Shown in pieces: positions 8,072 through 17,450 of a DNA stretch of 64,000 nt (position 1 is its first letter; each line of letters opens with the position of its first letter). The translations under genes and the position numbers were made by a program. Source of the DNA: Limosilactobacillus urinaemulieris (GTDB lineage: Bacteria; Bacillota; Bacilli; Lactobacillales; Lactobacillaceae); the NCBI RefSeq assembly GCF_014838745.1, contig NZ_JABUXR010000011.1, forward strand, positions 1 to 64,000, written 5' to 3'. The notes beneath the pieces are model-generated. The model saw only the letters and a list, made by a program, of their open reading frames with translations, made no database searches and was not told the DNA's origin.

Positions 8072-8938
8072 TTACTTATCAGGAATTTCATTTATTTCCC
8101 GGGAAAATGTTAATTGTTTTAAAGTAAAAGGATCTTTAAATGATAGTTTAGTTGCCCAGAGTGCTTGATGCTGATACTTAGAAGTATCACCACCATAAAG
8201 GTGATCACCGATCAATGGGTGATTAATTGAAGCTAGATGAACTCGTATCTGGTGAGTACGTCCCGTATGCAACTGAACTCGCAGTTTAGTCCAGTCCGCA
8301 CCTTCCGTCTCTACCCAATACTCGGTTATCGCACGTTGACCATTTTCAGCAACAACTCGTTGAATCTGGCCTTCACGACGAGCAATCGGCTTATTAATCA
8401 TGCCGTGTTTCTCATCAAAGGTTCCTGATACAAATGCCGTATATTCCTTTAACATTTGGTGTTGCTGAACCTGTTGACTAATCATGCTAGATGCTACGTG
8501 ATGCTTAGCAATCAAAAGTAACCCGCCGGTATACCGATCAAGCCGAGTAATTAAATGTGGCCGTTGATCAGCGGACTTTTCTTCAACCAGGTAGTGAACT
8601 GCACGATTAAGAACAGTTCCATTGTCAACAGTAGGTCCAGGAATTGACGTTACCCCCGCAGGCTTATCAATTACTAGCCAATTATCGTCCTCATAAACGA
8701 TATCAAGAGGGGCATTACTCAATTTTGCTGATAAGTCACGCATCTCTGGTTGGGCAATTATAGTTAATGGCTGATTAGGCAATATTTTCGTCGTTGGTCG
8801 AACTTTTCGGTGATCAACCAAGAATTCACCCTGCCCCTTCTTTAAATCATTGAAAAGTCGGTGTCCCATTCCCAATGATTGAAGAAACTTCTTAATTTTA
8901 ATTGGTTCGGCACCTTGATATTGCCAAGTATTTTCCAT
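8072..8938 (-). CDS. RluA-family 23S rRNA/tRNA pseudouridine synthase
   Basis: 288-residue RluA/RluD-type enzyme that isomerises uridine to pseudouridine in RNA. The catalytic block HLITRLDRYTGGLLL carries the invariant Asp in R-L-D. The uridine-binding motif LHTGRTHQIRVHLA and the C-terminal GDxLYGG block are intact. The start is the ATG at 8938, six bases behind GGAGGT. The frame stays open further upstream to 9133, but that extension crosses the tRNA-Asp gene and a terminator and is not coding. Confidence 0.92.
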   Translation of the reverse strand: MENTWQYQGAEPIKIKKFLQSLGMGHRLFNDLKKGQGEFLVDHRKVRPTTKILPNQPLTIIAQPEMRDLSAKLSNAPLDIVYEDDNWLVIDKPAGVTSIPGPTVDNGTVLNRAVHYLVEEKSADQRPHLITRLDRYTGGLLLIAKHHVASSMISQQVQQHQMLKEYTAFVSGTFDEKHGMINKPIARREGQIQRVVAENGQRAITEYWVETEGADWTKLRVQLHTGRTHQIRVHLASINHPLIGDHLYGGDTSKYQHQALWATKLSFKDPFTLKQLTFSREINEIPDK

Positions 8939-8960
8939 TTTTACCTCCAAATTATTCTTA

Positions 8961-9002
8961 AATAAAGAAAGACTGGGGAAGTTCCCCAGTCTTTCTTTAT
9001 TT
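8961..9002 (-). terminator. Terminator of tRNA-Asp
   Basis: Perfect stem AATAAAGAAAGACTGGGGAA / TTCCCCAGTCTTTCTTTATT with a 2-base loop. It lies between the 3' end of tRNA-Asp and the pseudouridine synthase start, so the synthase should be transcribed mainly from its own promoter or by readthrough. Confidence 0.85.
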
Positions 9003-9009
9003 ATTATGA

Positions 9010-9084
9010 CGGTCCGTACGAGACTCGAACTCGTGATCTCATCCGTGACAGGGATGCGTCCTAAACCAACTAGACCAACGGACC
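9010..9084 (-). tRNA. tRNA-Asp (GTC)
   Basis: The minus strand folds into a complete cloverleaf. The acceptor GGTCCGT pairs with ACGGACC, the anticodon stem is CATCC/GGATG around loop CTGTCAC (anticodon GTC), and the T arm contains GAGTTCGAGTCTC. The discriminator base is G. The CCA end is not encoded. A strong promoter lies just upstream and a terminator just downstream, so it is a single-gene transcript. Confidence 0.95.
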
Positions 9085-9101
9085 ATTTGACAACAAATAA
9101 A

Positions 9102-9130
9102 AGTATACGAAACTTCCTCTCAGGTGTCAA
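9102..9130 (-). promoter_or_regulatory. tRNA-Asp promoter
   Basis: On the minus strand TTGACA, 17-base spacer, TATACT. The expected transcription start is within about 10 bases of the mature tRNA 5' end. Confidence 0.85.
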
Positions 9131-9211
9131 CAACTTTTTAAATTTCCTTTTACTTCTTCATAAGTCATAAATACCTTATAATATTATTAGCATTCTATTG
9201 AGGAGGATACT

Positions 9212-11797
9212 ATGGAATCCCTATATAAACGATTGTCTTCATGGTGGGCTAAATACGCGCGACCAATAAAGATTATCTTTGTAATCTCGGTTATTATCTT
9301 TGTCGTACATGCCCTAACAAGCTTTTTCAAAACCGTTGATTGGCACCGGGTTGGTACCGGGTTAAGCAATTTAACATGGTCAAACATTTTAATCCTACTT
9401 ATTTTTGGTTGTATCGCAGTTGTTCCAATGCTAGGATACGATTTTGCAATTGTTAAATTTCTTCCCGGGAAATTCAAGCGATCATATATTATTCGCTGCG
9501 GCTGGATCACTAACACCCTTACAAACATTGCTGGTTTCGGTGGTGTCCTTGGTGCGACAATGCGAGCTTATTTTTATCGAAAGCACGCTAACAAAAAAGA
9601 TATTTTATTAGCAATTTCCAAAATCGCTGTTTTCCTTTTGTCAGGACTTTCGGTACTTTGCTGGGTTGCCTTAGCTTTTATGTTTATTTTCCATCAGGGA
9701 GGCCATTTCAATCAATACGCACTCTGGCTTGTTGCCGGTGGCCTCTACTTCCCTGTTGTTTTTTACTTTACCCTAATTAATAATAATCGCTTATTTAAAG
9801 ATGTTACACCGAAAATTGAGGGTCTTCTCGTCGGCAGCTCAACTTGTGAATGGCTCTTTGTTGCTCTTTTCTTCTTGCTAGTTGGGTGGTGTTTAGGTGT
9901 TCGCCATAATCTAGCATCAGTTTTACCCTTATATGTAGTTGCTCAACTGCTTGGGGTTATTTCTATGATTCCTGGTGCCCTTGGTTCCTTCGATGTCATG
10001 ATGATGTTTGAATTATCATTAATGGGAGTTTCTAAACCAACAATTATTATTTGGCTCCTCCTCTTCAGAATTTTCTACTATATCGTGCCGCTAATTATTG
10101 CCGGAATTCTCTTCCTTCACGACTTAGCTCGGCAGGTTAATGACTTTTTTGATGGCTTGCCATTAGTTATTATTCAAAATACTGCTCACTTTCTTATCAC
10201 AGCATTCATGTATATTTCTGGAATCTTAATGCTACTTGCCGCTGCGGTTCCCGACATTACAGCTGATAACAAGCTTTTTGCCCGACTTTATCCGTTTACT
10301 TTCTTTTTTATCCATCAATTATCCACAGTGCTATTCGCTATTGCTATGTTAGCTTGTGCCCGTGGATTAGCTTCGAAGGTTCAAAAAGCTTACTGGCCGA
10401 CACTCGCTTTACTGTTGATCGGGATTATCAGCACCTGGTGGAATTTAAGAACAATGAGCCTAACCATTTATCTTGCCATTGTTTTAGTTCTTATTCTCCT
10501 TTCAAAACGAGGACTCTACCGCGCAAAACTTCAGTACTCAATTAGTAAATTTGCCACCGATCTTTTGATTTTTGCCGGAAGTTGTATTCTTTACGTTATT
10601 GTAGGAGTTCTTAACGCTCCTCAATATACCCGGTCGCATAAGATTCCAAACTTTTTCCTTTTTCCAGGCGAAAAAGTTTGGTTCTCTGGCTTAATCGGCC
10701 TGTTGCTTGGATTAATTCTGCTAGTTTTAATTTTACGTTACTTCTGCTCTGGCGCTGATCCGTTTGCTAAGCAGCAAAAGTTTGCTGCGGAGCGGGTCCA
10801 TAAGGTAATTGAACAGTTTGGAGGTAGCCGAACTAGTCATCTTGCCTTCTTAAAAGATAAGAATCTGTACTTCTACCAAAAGGCTGACCAGGATCAACTA
10901 TACTTTATGTACCGTCGCAACTATGACCGTTTAATCATTATGGGTGATCCTGTTGGGAACGCCGCTGAGATCCGGCCTGCCCTTCGCCAGTTTTTAACGG
11001 AAGCCGACCTTTATAATTACCAGTTAGTCTTTTATGAAGTCTCCGGTGAATTTACGATGTTGCTTCATGAATTTGGCTTTGATTTCATAAAAACTGGCGA
11101 AACTGGCCTAGTTCGCTTAGCAGACTTTACCCTAGCAGGAAAGAGACAACGGTCACAACGGGCGTTAATGCATAAATTTGATCGTGAAGGCTACCAATTT
11201 AATGTTGTAAAGCCTCCATTTGACGATGAATTCATGCAAAAATTAAAGGCTGTTTCCGATGATTGGCTTGGAAAACAAGTAGAAAAAGGCTTTTCCTTGG
11301 GATTCTTCTCGCCAAACTACATTCAGCAAGCACCGGTCGCAACAGTTACGGATCAAACTGGCAAAATCGTTGCCTTTGCTACCTTCATGCCAACCGGAGG
11401 AAAAAAGTATCTTACCATTGATTTAATGCGGCATACCCACAATGCTCCTTCGGGAATTATGGATAAAATTTTCATTAGTATGTTCTTATATGGTCAAGAA
11501 CATGGCTACGAATACTTTGACCTAGGAATGGCCCCGCTATCAAATGTGGGTGAATCACAATTTAGTTTTCTTGGTGAAAAGGTTGCTCACTTTATCTACG
11601 AATATGGTTATCACTTATACGGTTTTCAGGGACTCCGACGGTATAAAAATAAGTATGCTAATGTTTGGGAATCTCGGTATACCGCATTCCGGAAATGGAG
11701 TTCAATTATTAACTCAATGCTCTCTCTCGTTAGCGTTATTAACCAACGTGCTGATAAGCAAGAAAAACGACCTTTCTTTTCTTGGATCGACCGTTAA
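9212..11797 (+). CDS. mprF: Bifunctional lysylphosphatidylglycerol synthetase/flippase MprF
   Basis: 861 residues, full length for the family. The N-terminal two-thirds (to about residue 520) is the polytopic flippase domain with some 13-14 membrane helices. The C-terminal third is the DUF2156 GNAT-like synthase domain that moves lysine from Lys-tRNA to phosphatidylglycerol: note KFAAERVHKVIEQFGG, YDRLIIMGDPVGN, YFDLGMAPLSNVGES and YEYGYHLYGFQGLRRYKNKY. The product lowers the negative surface charge and protects against cationic peptides. AGGAGG lies 7 bases before the ATG. A single gene ending at a hairpin. Confidence 0.95.
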   Translation: MESLYKRLSSWWAKYARPIKIIFVISVIIFVVHALTSFFKTVDWHRVGTGLSNLTWSNILILLIFGCIAVVPMLGYDFAIVKFLPGKFKRSYIIRCGWITNTLTNIAGFGGVLGATMRAYFYRKHANKKDILLAISKIAVFLLSGLSVLCWVALAFMFIFHQGGHFNQYALWLVAGGLYFPVVFYFTLINNNRLFKDVTPKIEGLLVGSSTCEWLFVALFFLLVGWCLGVRHNLASVLPLYVVAQLLGVISMIPGALGSFDVMMMFELSLMGVSKPTIIIWLLLFRIFYYIVPLIIAGILFLHDLARQVNDFFDGLPLVIIQNTAHFLITAFMYISGILMLLAAAVPDITADNKLFARLYPFTFFFIHQLSTVLFAIAMLACARGLASKVQKAYWPTLALLLIGIISTWWNLRTMSLTIYLAIVLVLILLSKRGLYRAKLQYSISKFATDLLIFAGSCILYVIVGVLNAPQYTRSHKIPNFFLFPGEKVWFSGLIGLLLGLILLVLILRYFCSGADPFAKQQKFAAERVHKVIEQFGGSRTSHLAFLKDKNLYFYQKADQDQLYFMYRRNYDRLIIMGDPVGNAAEIRPALRQFLTEADLYNYQLVFYEVSGEFTMLLHEFGFDFIKTGETGLVRLADFTLAGKRQRSQRALMHKFDREGYQFNVVKPPFDDEFMQKLKAVSDDWLGKQVEKGFSLGFFSPNYIQQAPVATVTDQTGKIVAFATFMPTGGKKYLTIDLMRHTHNAPSGIMDKIFISMFLYGQEHGYEYFDLGMAPLSNVGESQFSFLGEKVAHFIYEYGYHLYGFQGLRRYKNKYANVWESRYTAFRKWSSIINSMLSLVSVINQRADKQEKRPFFSWIDR

Positions 11798-11798
11798 T

Positions 11799-11827
11799 TT
11801 GCCGCTAGTTTCAGATTGAACTATAAT
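11799..11827 (+). promoter_or_regulatory. Promoter of the D-2-hydroxyacid dehydrogenase gene
   Basis: TTGCCG, 17-base spacer, perfect TATAAT. It starts right after the mprF stop codon. The transcription start would fall inside the inverted repeat that follows. Confidence 0.75.
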
Positions 11828-11858
11828 GATCGTGTAATCGTTTACACGATCATTTTTA
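11828..11858 (+). terminator. Perfect hairpin at the transcript start / mprF terminator
   Basis: A 10-base perfect inverted repeat (GATCGTGTAA/TTACACGATC, 4-base loop) followed by ATTTTTATT. It starts at the base after the -10 box, so it can act as the mprF terminator, and as DNA could also be an operator covering the transcription start of the next gene. Confidence 0.7.
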
Positions 11859-11875
11859 TTAGGAAGGCGAATATT

Positions 11876-12838
11876 ATGGCTACCGTTTATCTATCAGCAA
11901 AATTACCAAAAGTGGCTACTGAAATATTAAATAAGGCTGCAATCTCCTATGAGGTTTTTGATGGGAAAGGCTTGATTTCGAAAGACGAGTTAATTAAGCA
12001 TGTCAAAGACTGCAAAGTACTAATTACTCCGCTATCTACCCAAGTTGATCAAGAAGTAATTGATGCTGCACCAAAGCTTAAATTAATTGCCAACTTTGGT
12101 GCTGATTTTAACAACATTGATGTAAAATACGCCCGGAGCAAGGGAATCGACGTTACTAATACACCATTTGTTTCTTCAACTGCTACTGCCGAGGTTGCTA
12201 GTGGATTAGTTATCGCCTTAATGCGAAGAATTGTTGAAGGAGATCGCGTAATGCGTTCTGTTGGTTTTGATGGCTGGGCACCACTCTTCTTCCTTGGCCA
12301 TGAATTAGCTGGCAAGACTTTAGGAATTGTTGGATTAGGAAGTATCGGGCGTGGAGTTGCACAACGTCTTCACGCATTTAACATGAAGATCATCTACACC
12401 CAACGCCGCCAAGCTGATCCAGCAACTGAAGCTCAATATTCTGCTGAATACGTTACACTTGACGAGTTATTAAAACGTTCTGACGTGGTTACTCTTCACT
12501 GTCCACTAACTCCAGAAACACACCATTTAATTGATGCCCCTCAATTCGCAATGATGAAGGATTCAGCATTCCTGATTAATTGTGCCCGCGGTCCCGTAAT
12601 TAACGAAGCAGCCTTACTGAAGGCCCTTCAAGAGCATAAACTTGCCGGTGCCGCACTTGATGTTTATGAAGCTGAACCAAACGTTGCTGACGGCTTTAAG
12701 AACCTCGATAACGTTATTTTGACACCACACATTGGTAACGCCTCATTTGAAGCTCGAGACGCAATGGCTAAAATTGTTGCCACTAATGCCGTTAATGTTT
12801 TAAATGGTGAAACTGCTAAATACATTGTTAATAAATAG
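11876..12838 (+). CDS. D-2-hydroxyacid dehydrogenase (NAD(P)-dependent)
   Basis: 320-residue enzyme of the D-isomer specific 2-hydroxyacid dehydrogenase family, reducing a 2-oxoacid to a D-2-hydroxyacid. The nucleotide-binding motif is GLGSIGRG. The catalytic triad is visible as Arg in NCARGPVINE, Glu in DVYEAEP and His in LTPHIGNAS. Length and sequence fit the glyoxylate/hydroxypyruvate or 2-hydroxyisocaproate reductase branch more than D-lactate dehydrogenase; the substrate is uncertain. The start is the ATG at 11876 behind AGGAAGG; the frame is open further upstream but that part lies in the promoter and hairpin. Confidence 0.9.
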   Translation: MATVYLSAKLPKVATEILNKAAISYEVFDGKGLISKDELIKHVKDCKVLITPLSTQVDQEVIDAAPKLKLIANFGADFNNIDVKYARSKGIDVTNTPFVSSTATAEVASGLVIALMRRIVEGDRVMRSVGFDGWAPLFFLGHELAGKTLGIVGLGSIGRGVAQRLHAFNMKIIYTQRRQADPATEAQYSAEYVTLDELLKRSDVVTLHCPLTPETHHLIDAPQFAMMKDSAFLINCARGPVINEAALLKALQEHKLAGAALDVYEAEPNVADGFKNLDNVILTPHIGNASFEARDAMAKIVATNAVNVLNGETAKYIVNK

Positions 12839-12861
12839 GATCAATAAAATCCTAACTAAAC

Positions 12862-12916
12862 AAAGCGAGAACCGCCTGCGATCATTTCCGATCCGCAAGT
12901 GGTCCCCGCTTTTTTA
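12862..12916. terminator. Terminator between convergent genes
   Basis: AAAGCGAGAACCGC pairs (with G-T pairs) with GTGGTCCCCGCTTT, followed by TTTAATTAAA. Confidence 0.7.
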
Positions 12917-12928
12917 ATTAAATAATTA

Positions 12929-14239
12929 TTACTTCACGTTCAAAATAGCAATAAATACAATAAAAATAAAGAAGAGGGCATACATAATTGGGTGTACTTC
13001 CTTACCCCGCTTAGCAGCAATCATGGTAAGTGGATACATAATTAATCCAAGAGCCATCCCATCTGAAATACTGTAAGTCAACGGCATACCAATAACAATT
13101 AGAAATGCCGGAATCGCAATTTCAAGTTTTTCCCAATGAACACGTTTCATTGACTGAGCCATTAATACTCCAACAATGATTAACGCTGGGGCAGTTACCT
13201 GGTTAGTAACTACGGGTAGTAATGGTGAGAAAAACATTCCTAAAATAAAACAAATCGCCGTTACCACTGAAGTCAAACCGGAACGACCACCAACCGCGAT
13301 CCCTGCTGATGATTCGACATAGGCACCAACTGGCGAAGTTCCCAGGATCGAACCAACCAACATTGCACTTGAGTCAGACATTAAGGCTTTCCCAACCCGC
13401 GGCATTTTATTATCCTTCATAAAACCTGCCTGTTGAGCAAGACCGACTAATGTTCCCGCAGTATCGAAAAAGGTTACTAATAAGAAAGTCAAAACAACAA
13501 CCCAAAGTTGAATAGTGTTAATATGGGAAAAATATTCAACACCAACGCCAAATGTTGGCTTTAAGCTTGGAGCACCTGAAATAACGTGGTGTGGCATTGG
13601 AATCAGTCCGGTAATTAATCCCGCAATTGCGGTCACCGCCATTCCAATAAAGATTGCCCCCGGAACCCTTTTAACCATCAAAATTGAGGTAACAATCAGG
13701 CCGATAATCGTTAGCCACGTTGTTGGTGTGGTAAATGAACCAAGACCAACAACGGTCGACTTGTTAGCGACGATCAAACCACCTTGATGAAGTCCTAAAA
13801 AAGCAATGAATAACCCAATTCCACTAGAAATTGCAAACTTCAAATCACTTGGAATTGCGTCAATAATCACTTCACGTAACTTAAAAATTGTAATGAGGAT
13901 AAAAATCAGCGAAGCAACAAAAACAGCAGCTAGGGCAGTCTGCCAGTTAACTCCCATTCCAATAACAACGGAATACGAGAAGAAGGCGTTAATTCCTAGG
14001 GCTGGAGCAGTAGCAATCGGATACTTTGCATAAAGTCCCATCATTAACGTCCCGAACGCTGCGGAAAGAGCAGTTGCCGTGAATACCGCCCCTTGGTTCA
14101 TCCCCGCTGCTCCCAAAACATTCGGGTTAACGAACAAAATGTATGACATCGAAATAAAAGTGGTGAACCCAGCTAAAATTTCCGTGCGAATGTTCGTATT
14201 TAATTCATTAAGCTTAAAATAATTGCTAATTGTGTTCAA
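12929..14239 (-). CDS. NCS2-family purine permease (AzgA-like)
   Basis: 436-residue nucleobase transporter with about 12-14 membrane segments, of the adenine/guanine/hypoxanthine branch. The conserved start ILAGFTTFISMSYILFVNP, the block FFDTAGTLVGLAQQAG and GTSPVGAYVESSAGI are hallmarks of AzgA/PbuG. The start is the TTG at 14239, eight bases after GGAGG. The frame continues to a TTG at 14254, but that codon abuts the ribosome binding site. A possible promoter (TTTACA, 17, TAAGAT) lies between this gene and the DJ-1 gene. There is no room for a purine riboswitch in the 93-base gap. Confidence 0.92.
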   Translation of the reverse strand: MNTISNYFKLNELNTNIRTEILAGFTTFISMSYILFVNPNVLGAAGMNQGAVFTATALSAAFGTLMMGLYAKYPIATAPALGINAFFSYSVVIGMGVNWQTALAAVFVASLIFILITIFKLREVIIDAIPSDLKFAISSGIGLFIAFLGLHQGGLIVANKSTVVGLGSFTTPTTWLTIIGLIVTSILMVKRVPGAIFIGMAVTAIAGLITGLIPMPHHVISGAPSLKPTFGVGVEYFSHINTIQLWVVVLTFLLVTFFDTAGTLVGLAQQAGFMKDNKMPRVGKALMSDSSAMLVGSILGTSPVGAYVESSAGIAVGGRSGLTSVVTAICFILGMFFSPLLPVVTNQVTAPALIIVGVLMAQSMKRVHWEKLEIAIPAFLIVIGMPLTYSISDGMALGLIMYPLTMIAAKRGKEVHPIMYALFFIFIVFIAILNVK

Positions 14240-14332
14240 GAGAAAATCCTCCAAACAGTAATTACGAACAAAACAACAAATGGTATCTTATAATATTCGC
14301 ATTCATCTGTAAAGAGGAATTTTAGATAAAAT

Positions 14333-14905
14333 TTAGATATTTTGGGCAAGGTAATCGTACAACATGTCCTTCTTAATTTGCTTTGTATCAACCCCTAAGA
14401 CTTCTGCAATCTTAAAGGCGTAAGCAAGAGCGGTTGCTGGACCACGACTAGTAAGGATCTTAGCCTTCTCATCAACTACAGTAATTTCTTTGTGGAAACG
14501 GGCGGTCGGTACTTCCTTTTGAATTTCTTCATTTATTCCAGGATAGCAAGTGTAATCGTGATTGTCTAACAAGCCATAACGAGCAAGTGCTATTGGCGCA
14601 GCACACATTGCAGCATCCCACTTACCTTCCTGGTTACGCTGAATCATTAATTGCTTTAATTGTTCGTTATCACGAAGTCGTTTCGAGGCACCCATACCGC
14701 CTGGGAAAGCAACAAGATCATACTCCAACAGCTGATCACTCACCAGCTCATCACAAGTTAATTTAATATTATGGGCGCCAAGGACTTCCTGATCTTCAAG
14801 GCCAACCATTTTAGTATCAATACCAAGACGACGCAATACATCAATCACCGTTAGTCCTTCAATTTCTTCGCAACCTGGTGCAAATACAACTGCAACTTCT
14901 GGCAT
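14333..14905 (-). CDS. DJ-1/PfpI family protein
   Basis: 190 residues, close to YajL/ThiJ and human DJ-1 in length and order of motifs. The conserved Glu is in PGCEEIEG and the nucleophile-elbow Cys in AAMCAAPIAL; the GGMG turn is present. Members protect against oxidative or carbonyl stress (deglycase/chaperone activities have been proposed); the activity here is not determined. GAAGGAG precedes the ATG. Confidence 0.9.
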   Translation of the reverse strand: MPEVAVVFAPGCEEIEGLTVIDVLRRLGIDTKMVGLEDQEVLGAHNIKLTCDELVSDQLLEYDLVAFPGGMGASKRLRDNEQLKQLMIQRNQEGKWDAAMCAAPIALARYGLLDNHDYTCYPGINEEIQKEVPTARFHKEITVVDEKAKILTSRGPATALAYAFKIAEVLGVDTKQIKKDMLYDYLAQNI

Positions 14906-14936
14906 AGCTTAAGATCTCCTTCTTTAATTCTTCATT

Positions 14937-15923
14937 CTAATCATTAACTATTTTTGTTATTTCTGTCATTACCTGATCGGCCTCTGGCATCCGGTATACT
15001 GGAAAAATATGTGGTAAATCGCGTCCAACAACAAACTTAACGGCCACTCCAGCATCACGAAGCTTCTGGACAAATAAGGCGCTATCTGGATACATAATCT
15101 CTCGAGTACCCACACAAATAAAGACATCCCGCAACTGGCTAACATCGCCATTAATTGGACTCAACCTGTAATCATCATGCTTTTCACTTGCAGCCCACAG
15201 TTTAGCTACTCGCCGTAATCCCTTAACCGATAAGGTCACGTCATGATCTTCATACTTGGTGATTGTCGGGTTATCTAAGTCGAGATCTAACCAGGGAGAT
15301 ATTAAAATTAAGTGTCCTGGTTGTGGCAAGTCGGCTGCTGCACAATATTCACAAAAACCTGCAGCCAAACCACCACTGGCAGAGTCACCCAGGAGTGTAA
15401 TGTTACTTACCGGAACTTAATCATAAACCCGTTGATATAACTGGGTAATTTCCCGATATGCCGTTTTAAACTGGTGCTGTGGAAGGTGAGAATATAGGAC
15501 AACATAAACACGGGCCCCCGTTTCTTGGGCTAACCGGTCAGCAAATAACCACTGCTCCTTTACGGGCGACTCAATATACGCTCCACCCGGCAAATAAATA
15601 ATTGCCTTTTGTGGGCCTGGCTGTTCATTTAAAACATAGGTTCTCGCTAACGTGTTGGGTAATTTACGCAAGCTAACACTAAACGGGACCGCCGGCATCA
15701 CAAAGTCTTCTTCACTTTCTTGTCGTGCTTCCGTAAGCATCTGGTGAAATTTTTGCTCATCAGTCATCCGTTGCTTAAAGCCACTCACCTGGATTTGTAA
15801 TTCAACAAATGTTGCTCGTTGTGAACGGTGTTGACCACAGCATATTAATTCACGAATACTTTGACCAAAATTGCTAGCAAGCTCAGAAGCAACCTGGTGT
15901 TGAAATTTTGGTAATTTTCTCAT
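14937..15923 (-). pseudogene. Alpha/beta hydrolase (HSL-type esterase), interrupted by an in-frame stop
   Basis: Two open segments (15923-15417 and 15416-14937) lie in the same reading frame and are separated by a single TAA at 15417-15419. Together they make a 328-codon esterase of the hormone-sensitive lipase group. The oxyanion loop is YLPGGAY, the nucleophile elbow is GDSASGG (just after the stop), the acid is in MYPDS and the catalytic His in LPHIF. All catalytic residues lie beyond or just before the stop, so the truncated product cannot be active. The downstream half has no ribosome binding site of its own. A suppressed stop is possible but unlikely. Confidence 0.85.
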
Positions 15924-16071
15924 GAGCTGTTGGGCTCCTCTTAATAAACTAGTCGAGTTTCCCCGGCCTTACTATAAATAGTTACTCCCATCGTAACACG
16001 ATTTCAGCACCCAGCTCCATTCAATTTTATTAAGTTTTGTCTTAAAATTAACTAAAAAGGAAGTAATCTCA

Positions 16072-17397
16072 ATGCATCAAGAATCTCTTTTTGCCCAATC
16101 AAATAATAACACTCCGCTAGCTAACCGTATCCGTCCCCAAACCCTTGAGGAATTTATGGGGCAACAACAATTAATTGGGAACGGCAAGGTTCTTCGTGAC
16201 CTAATTGAACACGATCAGGTATCCTCACTTATTTTATGGGGACCACCTGGTGTCGGCAAAACCACGTTAGCGGAAATAATTGCTCAACAAACAAAGTCCC
16301 ATTTCATTACCTTTAGTGCTGTTACAAGTAGTATTCGTGATATCCGAAAAATTATGGAAGAAGCGGAGAAAAATCGTGAATTTGGCGAACGAACAATTTG
16401 CTTCATCGACGAAATTCACCGCTTTAATAAGGCTCAACAAGATGCCTTTCTTCCCTTTGTTGAACGGGGAAGTATTATTCTAATTGGGGCAACAACAGAA
16501 AACCCTTCTTTTGAAATTAACTCTGCCTTACTTAGTCGGTGTAAAGTTTTCGTCCTTAAATCATTAACGGTAAATGATATTATTGCGATCCTTAAAAGAG
16601 CAATCAACCACCCAGCTGGTTTCCCGGGAATTAAGGTTGACTACAATGATGACGTTTTAACAATGATTGCAGAATTTGCCAATGGTGATGCACGAGTTGC
16701 TCTCAACACTCTTGAAATGGCCGTGCTAAATGCTGATCACCACGATCATCAAGTGAATTTAACAATTGATAGCCTCAAGCAGCTAATCAATACTAAATCG
16801 TTACGCTACGATCAGCACGGTGAAGAACACTATAACGTTATCTCCGCACTCCACAAATCAATGCGCAATAGCGATGTTGACGCAGCGATCTACTGGTGTT
16901 CACGAATGATTGACGGTGGTGAAGACCCGCTTTACATTGCTAGGCGATTAGTCCGGTTCGCCAGTGAAGATATTGGTCTTGCCGATACTAATGCATTAAC
17001 CGTTGCTATTAACACTTTCCAAGCTTGCAAATTTCTTGGTGTCCCGGAATGTGACGTTCACCTAACAGAGTGTGTTATCTACCTATCACTGGCACCCAAG
17101 TCAAATGCGGTCTATCAAGCACGAATAACTGCGAAGAAAGTGATTAAAAAGACCGGTAATTTACCGTTTCCCCTCCAAATTCGGAATGCACCAACAAAAT
17201 TAATGAAGGAGCTTCATTATGGTGATCACTATCAATATGCCCATGATACTAAGGATAAGCTAACTTCAATGAAAACAATGCCACCAGAATTGACGAGTCA
17301 ACAGTTTTATGAGCCAACAAGTCAGGGACGCGAAGGACGGTTTAAAGCCCGGATGGAGCAAATCAAAGAATGGCATCGAAAAAATAATAATCAATAA
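16072..17397 (+). CDS. rarA: Replication-associated recombination protein RarA (MgsA)
   Basis: 441-residue AAA+ ATPase related to clamp loaders and acting at stalled replication forks. Walker A GPPGVGKT is at residues 57-64, Walker B FIDEIHRFNK at 111-120, sensor 1 is GATTENPSFE and the arginine finger LLSRC. The C-terminal tetramerisation domain is present (DPLYIARRLVRFASEDIG and the C-terminal GREGRFKARM). AAGGAAG lies before the ATG. Single gene with its own terminator. Confidence 0.95.
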   Translation: MHQESLFAQSNNNTPLANRIRPQTLEEFMGQQQLIGNGKVLRDLIEHDQVSSLILWGPPGVGKTTLAEIIAQQTKSHFITFSAVTSSIRDIRKIMEEAEKNREFGERTICFIDEIHRFNKAQQDAFLPFVERGSIILIGATTENPSFEINSALLSRCKVFVLKSLTVNDIIAILKRAINHPAGFPGIKVDYNDDVLTMIAEFANGDARVALNTLEMAVLNADHHDHQVNLTIDSLKQLINTKSLRYDQHGEEHYNVISALHKSMRNSDVDAAIYWCSRMIDGGEDPLYIARRLVRFASEDIGLADTNALTVAINTFQACKFLGVPECDVHLTECVIYLSLAPKSNAVYQARITAKKVIKKTGNLPFPLQIRNAPTKLMKELHYGDHYQYAHDTKDKLTSMKTMPPELTSQQFYEPTSQGREGRFKARMEQIKEWHRKNNNQ

Positions 17398-17404
17398 CTA
17401 ATAC

Positions 17405-17450
17405 AAGAGCGTGAAAGCTTAGCCACACCTGGCTTAGTCTCCACGCTCTT
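17405..17450. terminator. Terminator after rarA, overlapping the end of the DHA2 gene
   Basis: AAGAGCGTG pairs with CACGCTCTT and, inside it, TTAGCCA with TGGCTTA. The hairpin extends into the last codons of the convergent efflux gene. Confidence 0.75.

Noticed and set aside
8939-9133. N-terminal extension of the pseudouridine synthase
   Set aside because: The open frame runs through a terminator and the tRNA-Asp gene; a good ribosome binding site marks the ATG at 8938.
14240-14332. Purine riboswitch before the NCS2 permease gene
   Set aside because: Only 93 bases separate it from the next gene, and no conserved riboswitch core could be found.
15369-15416. Frameshift in the esterase gene
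   Set aside because: The two segments are 480 bases apart between stop codons, which is a multiple of three, so they share one frame; the defect is a nonsense codon.
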